DNA of 10,107 nt from Cyclobacteriaceae bacterium (GTDB taxonomy: Bacteria; Bacteroidota; Bacteroidia; Cytophagales; Cyclobacteriaceae): contig JAIENH010000338.1 in the NCBI GenBank assembly GCA_019751475.1, positions 1 to 10,107 on the forward strand, read 5' to 3'. Numbering within the stretch: the first letter of the stretch is position 1; each line of letters starts with the position of its first letter. The notes beneath the pieces are model-generated. The model made no database searches, was not told where the DNA came from, and saw nothing but the letters and a program-made list of their open reading frames with translations. Position numbers and translations under genes: made by a program. Positions 5,438 to 10,107 of the stretch are shown piece by piece.

Positions 5438-7703
5438 TGCCCTCGGCATACAGCGGCCCTGGTTTCGCAACGTTGTCAAGTATTGTTGGATCGTTTTTCT
5501 CTGCTTCATTCTTGGCCTGCCGCTATACGTCTATACGGTAAGTATTGACCTCTTTGGCCTTTTTGGTGGCATGCCGAGTCTGGCCGATGTAGAGAACCCG
5601 GAAAACGATCTTTCGTCTGAATTGATTTCTGCAGACGGAGTTTCGCTTGGTCGCTACTTCCGGTTTAACCGCAGCCAGGTAAACTACAACGAGCTGTCTG
5701 ATGAATTGGTAAACACTCTGGTGTTGTCAGAAGACCATCGGTTTTACCAGCATTCCGGGTTAGATTTTCCCGCTTATCTCCGCGTGGTATTTGGCTTGCT
5801 TACATTAAATCCATCAGGCGGTGGCAGCACCATTACACAGCAGCTTGCCAAAAATTTATACACACGAAATCCTGACAAGTCACTGGACGGACTAGTGGCC
5901 AAATTGGGGCGCTACCCCAGGCGCATTGTTCAAAAAACAAAAGAATGGATTATCTCCATCGACCTGGAGCGAAATTTTACAAAACAGGAAATCATTGCCA
6001 TGTACCTGAATACGGCCGAGTTCAGCAGCAACACCTACGGCATCAAGGTGGCCAGCGAAACCTATTTCAACAAACCTCCTGACAGTCTTAATCTACAGGA
6101 ATCTGCACTACTGGTAGGCATGCTTCAAAACCCGACATTCTTTAACCCGGTGCGCAGACCAGAGAATGCTCTTCAAAAAAGGAATGAAGTATTGTATAAA
6201 ATCTACAATGCCAAGTACAAGATTACCACACGAGAGCAATACGACTCATTGAAGTCCCTCGATTTAGGATTGAAGTTTAAAATTCAAGACCAAAATGAAG
6301 GACTAGCCACCTACTTCCGCACGGTGATCAGTGCCTACCTGATGGACTACTGTGCACAGCGCGGCATTGACTTGTGGAACTCCGGCCTGAAAATATATAC
6401 CACCATAGACAGTAAGCTACAGAAGTATGCCGAGGAAGCTGTGAATGAGAAAATGAAAATTCTCCAAGGTGATTTTTACAAACAATGGGAGGATAAAAAC
6501 CCTTGGGTGGATGATGACTATGTCGAGATTCCTGGCTTTCTGAAATCACGCATCAAGAAATCAGATACATACAAAAATCTGGTAGCCCGCTATGGCGAAG
6601 GGTCTGATTCAGTTCGAATCATGCTTAACCTTAAAAAGCCTATGACAGTTTTTAGTTGGAAAGGTGAGCGCGACACGCTTTTTAGTTCGATGGATTCGCT
6701 TGCTTATTATAAAAAATTCCTTCAGACCGGTCTGATGTCCATGGATCCAAATACAGGGCATATCAAAGCATGGGTAGGTGGTTTTAACTATAAGTATTTC
6801 AAGTTTGATCACGTGAAGCAAGCCAAACGGCAACCAGGCTCTACCTTTAAACCATTTGTTTACGGTCTTGCGATGGAGTCGGGCTATTCACCTTGCTACG
6901 TACTAGAAGATATTGCTCCGAGCTTTGGCAATTGGTACCCGATGAATTCTGACGGCACGAGGGGCAATGGAGAGAAAATGACGATCCGCCAGGCTATGGC
7001 GCGGTCAATTAACTCAATTACGGCACAGGTAATGAAATCATTAGGCGAAGCGAATGTGGTAGAATTTGCCCACCGGGTTGGGATTGAGAGCCAGCTTGAT
7101 CCCGTACCATCTTTATGTCTTGGTGTTAGCGATGTTTCTCTTTTTGAAATGGTGGGGGCCTATAGCACGTATGTAAACAACGGAATTCACACCGAGCCCT
7201 TCTTCATCACTCGCATTGAAGACAAAAACGGTAACATCATCGAAAACTTTGTTCCAAAAACGAAACAAGCCGTTAACGATCAAACAGCATATAAAATGAT
7301 TTATATGCTCATGGGTGGGGTTGAAGAATCGGGTGGTACATCCGCTGGTCTTAGTTACGATTTGAAAAAGGACAACGAGATCGGGGGAAAAACAGGTACA
7401 ACCAACAATGCTTCCGATGGATGGTACATGGGCGTAACCCATGACCTGGTGACGGGTGTGTGGGTAGGTGGTGACGAACGTGCCATCCATTTCCGTTCAT
7501 GGGCCTACGGGCAAGGCGGAAAAACAGCTCGCCCAATCTGGGATGCTTACATGACAAAGGTTTATAAGGATCCTACTACCGGCATTACCAAAGGTAAATT
7601 CAGATTGCCCAAATCCGGTCTTGACATTTCCCTCGACTGCGCCAAATTTCACCAGCCCGACTCACTGAAGTTGGATGAAAAGCCTTGGGAGATTAATAAC
7701 TAA
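5388..7703 (+). CDS. Class A penicillin-binding protein (PBP1A type), GT51 + transpeptidase
   Basis: A bifunctional peptidoglycan synthase that polymerises lipid II and cross-links the strands at the outer face of the inner membrane. Counting from ATG at 5388 (771 residues), a transmembrane anchor lies at 29-53. The GT51 domain shows EDHRFYQHSG with catalytic Glu at 115, GGSTITQQLAKN at about 145-156, and the chain region ERNFTKQEIIAMYLN. An inserted region lies about 355-445. The transpeptidase domain carries SxxK (STFK, Ser485), SxN (SIN, 540-542) and KTGT (668-671), so both activities look intact. An earlier in-frame TTG at 5337 would add 17 residues copied from the sprE coding region and is less likely. 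The 50-base overlap with sprE suggests translational coupling. uvrC follows after three bases. The GLFGGMPSLADVENPENDLS stretch is typical of Bacteroidota PBP1A. Confidence 0.96.
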   Translation: MSTSASSTDTIKKKISDALGIQRPWFRNVVKYCWIVFLCFILGLPLYVYTVSIDLFGLFGGMPSLADVENPENDLSSELISADGVSLGRYFRFNRSQVNYNELSDELVNTLVLSEDHRFYQHSGLDFPAYLRVVFGLLTLNPSGGGSTITQQLAKNLYTRNPDKSLDGLVAKLGRYPRRIVQKTKEWIISIDLERNFTKQEIIAMYLNTAEFSSNTYGIKVASETYFNKPPDSLNLQESALLVGMLQNPTFFNPVRRPENALQKRNEVLYKIYNAKYKITTREQYDSLKSLDLGLKFKIQDQNEGLATYFRTVISAYLMDYCAQRGIDLWNSGLKIYTTIDSKLQKYAEEAVNEKMKILQGDFYKQWEDKNPWVDDDYVEIPGFLKSRIKKSDTYKNLVARYGEGSDSVRIMLNLKKPMTVFSWKGERDTLFSSMDSLAYYKKFLQTGLMSMDPNTGHIKAWVGGFNYKYFKFDHVKQAKRQPGSTFKPFVYGLAMESGYSPCYVLEDIAPSFGNWYPMNSDGTRGNGEKMTIRQAMARSINSITAQVMKSLGEANVVEFAHRVGIESQLDPVPSLCLGVSDVSLFEMVGAYSTYVNNGIHTEPFFITRIEDKNGNIIENFVPKTKQAVNDQTAYKMIYMLMGGVEESGGTSAGLSYDLKKDNEIGGKTGTTNNASDGWYMGVTHDLVTGVWVGGDERAIHFRSWAYGQGGKTARPIWDAYMTKVYKDPTTGITKGKFRLPKSGLDISLDCAKFHQPDSLKLDEKPWEINN

Positions 7704-7706
7704 ATC

Positions 7707-9503
7707 ATGACCGATGCGCTGAAAGAACGGATCGCCTCGATGCCGGACGCTCCCGGCATCTACCGTTTTTATGATCGCGATGACGTGCTCATTTATGTAG
7801 GAAAGGCCAAAAGCCTTAAAAAGCGCGTCAACAGCTACTTCACCAAACAGTCGCAATACAGCCGCAAGACGGAAAAGCTCGTTTCTGAAATCAGAAAAAT
7901 AGAAATCACGCTGGCAAACTCGGAGTTTGACGCCCTGCTTCTCGAGAATAATTTCATTAAGCAAAACCAGCCAAAGTATAACATCCTTCTCAAAGACGAT
8001 AAGACCTATCCGTACCTCTGCATTCTCAAAGAGCGCTTCCCGCGAATCATCTATACACGTAAGTATATTCCGCGCCAAGGCGAATACTTTGGGCCATACT
8101 CCAGTGTGGTATCCATGAAGAGTGTGCTGGAACTGGTGCGGAAACTCTATTCGATCCGAACGTGCAATTTGCTCTTATCAGAAGAGAACATCGAAAAAAA
8201 GAAATTTAAAGTATGCCTGGAGTATCATTTAGGTAACTGTAAAGGACCCTGCGAAGGACTGCAGGATGAGACCAATTACCTTGAAGAAATATCACAAGCT
8301 CGAAATATTTTGAAGGGCAACCTGAGTGTTGTTGAGAATTACTTTCAAGACAATATGCGTAGAGCCTCCGAAGAGCTTGCCTTTGAACGGGCCGCGAACT
8401 TTAAACACAAACTGGAATTGCTGGAAAAATTTCAGGCGAAGTCACTGGTGGTTAATCGCAAGCTCACCGACATTGATGTTATTACTATCGCCAGTTCACA
8501 GCAAGAGGCTTTCATCAACTACTTGCAGATCAAGGAAGGGGCTATCATCTTCTCAAAAAATGTAGAAGTAAAAAAGAAATTGGAGGAGCCCGATGATGAG
8601 ATACTTAGCCTCGTGACACAACAGCTACGCATGGAGACCAACAGTCGTCACAACATTATCTTCAGTAATATTCCGCTATTGGTTAAAGATGAGTCCATTG
8701 AAAATGTTGTTCCTCAAATCGGTGACAAGAAAAAACTGGTAGACCTCTCGTTTAAAAATGCCCTTTACCTTAAGAGCAAAAAGGAAATAGCCAAGGAGGA
8801 AAACAAAACAAAAGGTCTCGACATACTCCAGCGATTGCAAGCGGATTTGCAATTAAAAGAATTGCCCAGCATCATCGAGTGCTTCGACAACTCCAACCTG
8901 GGCGGCACCCACCCAGTAGCATCCATGGTACGATTTGTAAATGGTAAACCAGATAAAGCCGGCTACCGACATTTTAATATCAAAACCGTAACCGGCCCTG
9001 ATGACTTTGCCTCGATAAAGGAAATTGTAGGCAGGCGCTATCACAGACTCAAAGAAGAAAATGATGTGCTTCCTGACCTGATTATCGTAGATGGTGGCAA
9101 AGGGCAACTTAGCAGCGCGGTGGAGGCATTGAAAGAACTAAGCCTTTATGGTGAAATACCTATTATCGGTATCGCCAAGCGCTTGGAGGAAATCTATTAT
9201 CCCGAAGATTCTCTTCCCCTGCATATCAATAAAAAATCACCCGGTCTTCTTCTCATCCAACAAATACGCGATGAAGCCCACCGGTTTGCCATTACGTTTC
9301 ACCGGCTCAAGCGCAGCAAGGGCACTATCTTTACGGAATTGGAGGGCATTGACGGAATTGGTAAAAAGACAACCGACCAATTGCTGAAGCACTTTAAGTC
9401 AATCAAAAAAATACGAGCCGCAAGTCTTGACGAACTAAAGGAAGTTGTGGGTGCAGCTAAGGCTGGAGTGATTGCAGCCTGGCAACAAAAAAAGGAGGGT
9501 TAG
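7707..9503 (+). CDS. uvrC: UvrABC excision nuclease subunit C
   Basis: UvrC makes both incisions, 3' and 5' of the lesion, in nucleotide excision repair after UvrA/UvrB loading. The 598 residues are the normal length. The GIY-YIG domain (about 12-90) has PGIY (16-19), YVGKAKSLKKR (30-40) and Glu80. Four cysteines, C153, C170, C178 and C182, match the Fe-S cluster ligands known in UvrC. A UVR helix pair, the UvrB contact, lies at about 207-242. The RNase H-like nuclease has its triad at D394 (ECFDNSN), D462 (VDGGKGQ) and H525 (RDEAHRF). Helix-hairpin-helix motifs are near 545-592 (EGIDGIGKKT). The ATG at 7707 is three bases after the PBP stop, so the two are co-transcribed; no functional tie to the cell-wall gene is implied. 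Nothing is missing or unusual in the protein. Confidence 0.98.
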   Translation: MTDALKERIASMPDAPGIYRFYDRDDVLIYVGKAKSLKKRVNSYFTKQSQYSRKTEKLVSEIRKIEITLANSEFDALLLENNFIKQNQPKYNILLKDDKTYPYLCILKERFPRIIYTRKYIPRQGEYFGPYSSVVSMKSVLELVRKLYSIRTCNLLLSEENIEKKKFKVCLEYHLGNCKGPCEGLQDETNYLEEISQARNILKGNLSVVENYFQDNMRRASEELAFERAANFKHKLELLEKFQAKSLVVNRKLTDIDVITIASSQQEAFINYLQIKEGAIIFSKNVEVKKKLEEPDDEILSLVTQQLRMETNSRHNIIFSNIPLLVKDESIENVVPQIGDKKKLVDLSFKNALYLKSKKEIAKEENKTKGLDILQRLQADLQLKELPSIIECFDNSNLGGTHPVASMVRFVNGKPDKAGYRHFNIKTVTGPDDFASIKEIVGRRYHRLKEENDVLPDLIIVDGGKGQLSSAVEALKELSLYGEIPIIGIAKRLEEIYYPEDSLPLHINKKSPGLLLIQQIRDEAHRFAITFHRLKRSKGTIFTELEGIDGIGKKTTDQLLKHFKSIKKIRAASLDELKEVVGAAKAGVIAAWQQKKEG

Positions 9504-9516
9504 CAAACTCTCCTTT
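9489..9516. terminator. Symmetric hairpin between convergent uvrC and gldN, probable bidirectional terminator
   Basis: AAAAAGGAG (9489-9497) and CTCCTTTTT (9508-9516) are perfect 9-base inverted repeats around a 10-base loop. The hairpin includes the last uvrC codons and its stop. On the plus strand the stem ends in a T run; on the minus strand the same A run becomes a T run after the gldN stop, so it can act both ways. The GC part is only four base pairs, so strength is uncertain. Confidence 0.65.
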
Positions 9517-9535
9517 TTCTTCGATTGGGGTAAGA

Positions 9536-10107
9536 TTAATATTCCCAAAGATTGTGCTCTTTCTCCATCATCTTCATCTCTTCCCACTCCATGGCCCACA
9601 CCACTTCTTTGTATGGACGACCATTTGCGGTATAGATGTCGGCTATACGATCATTATCAGGGTTCTCGACTTTGTCGATTGTGCCGTGGAATAAGCGAAG
9701 CAAGAAGGCATCCGCATAATTTCTGTTCTCTGCTGTATTGTAGCGATTGAACCAGATCGCATCCTTGGTGTGATTGCGGAACAATTTCTCAAGATCCTTG
9801 TATTTAAACCATCCCAATGTCTTGTAAGTGCCGGAGTTGTTGTCAAAAGCGGCAAAGCCCATGGCAAGCATGTCATAATACAAGCGTGATCTGCGTTTGT
9901 CAAAAATTACATCCTCTACGATGGTCATTTGAAAAATCTCTGTAGGCAAAAAAGTAACGGCTGCACCTGCACGGGTAGCGTTCCACTCATCTGTCAACGT
10001 TGCTGGGTTTTTAGCCTTGCTGGCCGCAGAAGCCTGATAGTTTTTCCCATTAAAGCTCACTTGGTCGCCCGCATTATAATCTTTCGTAGCATCCCATGCG
10101 CCACCCG
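9536..10107 (-). CDS. gldN: Gliding / type IX secretion protein GldN (PorN), 3' part with CBM5/12-like segment
   Basis: The last 189 residues of GldN/PorN; the 5' half is beyond the right edge, and the frame is open to it. GldN/PorN with lipoprotein GldK/PorK builds the large periplasmic ring of the T9SS under the outer membrane. Family hallmarks are VEDVIFDKRRSR (63-74 of the visible part), the KDLEKLF and AIWFN region (about 103-120), NYADAFLLRLF (about 129-139) and the C-terminal EHNLWEY. Visible residues 3-42 are unusual for the family as I know it: W4, Y10, G13-D14, V16, G20, Y23, A25, P34 and W41 have the spacing of a chitin-binding CBM5/12 module. The gene is convergent with uvrC; gldN is normally last in gldKLMN, which would lie to the right. 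A GTG at 10060 is not the true start because the frame continues upstream. Confidence 0.9.
   Translation of the reverse strand, partial: GGAWDATKDYNAGDQVSFNGKNYQASAASKAKNPATLTDEWNATRAGAAVTFLPTEIFQMTIVEDVIFDKRRSRLYYDMLAMGFAAFDNNSGTYKTLGWFKYKDLEKLFRNHTKDAIWFNRYNTAENRNYADAFLLRLFHGTIDKVENPDNDRIADIYTANGRPYKEVVWAMEWEEMKMMEKEHNLWEY

Noticed and set aside
5437..5510. ATG overlapping the sprE stop (TGATG), suggesting a gene start
   Set aside because: This frame gives only a short peptide with no family features; the real PBP reading frame is a different one.
7113..7490. 125-codon minus-strand open frame antisense to the PBP transpeptidase region
   Set aside because: It lies wholly opposite conserved PBP motifs and shows no family features of its own.
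9643..9903. 86-codon minus-strand open frame inside gldN
   Set aside because: It is a +1 shadow of gldN, whose own frame carries the conserved GldN motifs through this span.
10060..10062. GTG-like start for a short 174-residue protein
   Set aside because: The frame is open upstream to the window edge and the upstream residues belong to the CBM-like segment, so the gene is truncated by the window and not short.

Overview
The window carries ordinary chromosomal genes from a member of the Bacteroidota, most likely of the order Cytophagales. The evidence is the pair of type IX secretion / gliding genes (sprE/porW and gldN/porN), promoter-like TAnnTTTG boxes instead of a sigma70 -10 element, start sites without clear Shine-Dalgarno sequences, and the gene order M23 peptidase - bactofilin - AtpZ - small membrane protein - atpB, which I recall from that group. 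The order-level call is inference. There is no mobile element, CRISPR array, tRNA or rRNA that I can support.

Layout. Bases 1-2759 are a leftward gene block. In transcription order it holds a membrane-anchored M23 (LytM-type) metallopeptidase, a bactofilin, an AtpZ-type two-helix protein, an unnamed four-helix membrane protein in the position usual for AtpI, and the 5' part of atpB (F0 subunit a), which runs off the left edge. Bases 2760-2842 are a short divergent promoter region. Bases 2843-9503 are a tight rightward block: sprE/porW (TPR lipoprotein of the type IX secretion system), a class A penicillin-binding protein whose start lies inside the end of sprE, and uvrC three bases further on. 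Bases 9504-9535 separate convergent genes, with a symmetric terminator-like hairpin that overlaps the uvrC stop. From 9536 to the right edge is the 3' part of gldN/porN on the minus strand; its 5' part lies outside.

How they work together. The left block joins envelope shaping (a bactofilin scaffold plus a peptidoglycan hydrolase, a known partnership) to the head of the ATP synthase cluster. The right block joins a T9SS component, a peptidoglycan synthase and a DNA repair nuclease. SprE/PorW and GldN/PorN are physically linked parts of the same machine, so finding both within 7 kb fits shared function.

The most unusual signal is at the right edge. The GldN fragment contains a segment whose spacing of aromatic and glycine residues looks like a chitin-binding CBM5/12 module, placed just before the conserved GldN C-terminal domain. 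Second are the four-helix protein between AtpZ and atpB, and the TTG-started, histidine-rich, secreted-looking N-terminal extension of AtpB. I found no wholly new system here.
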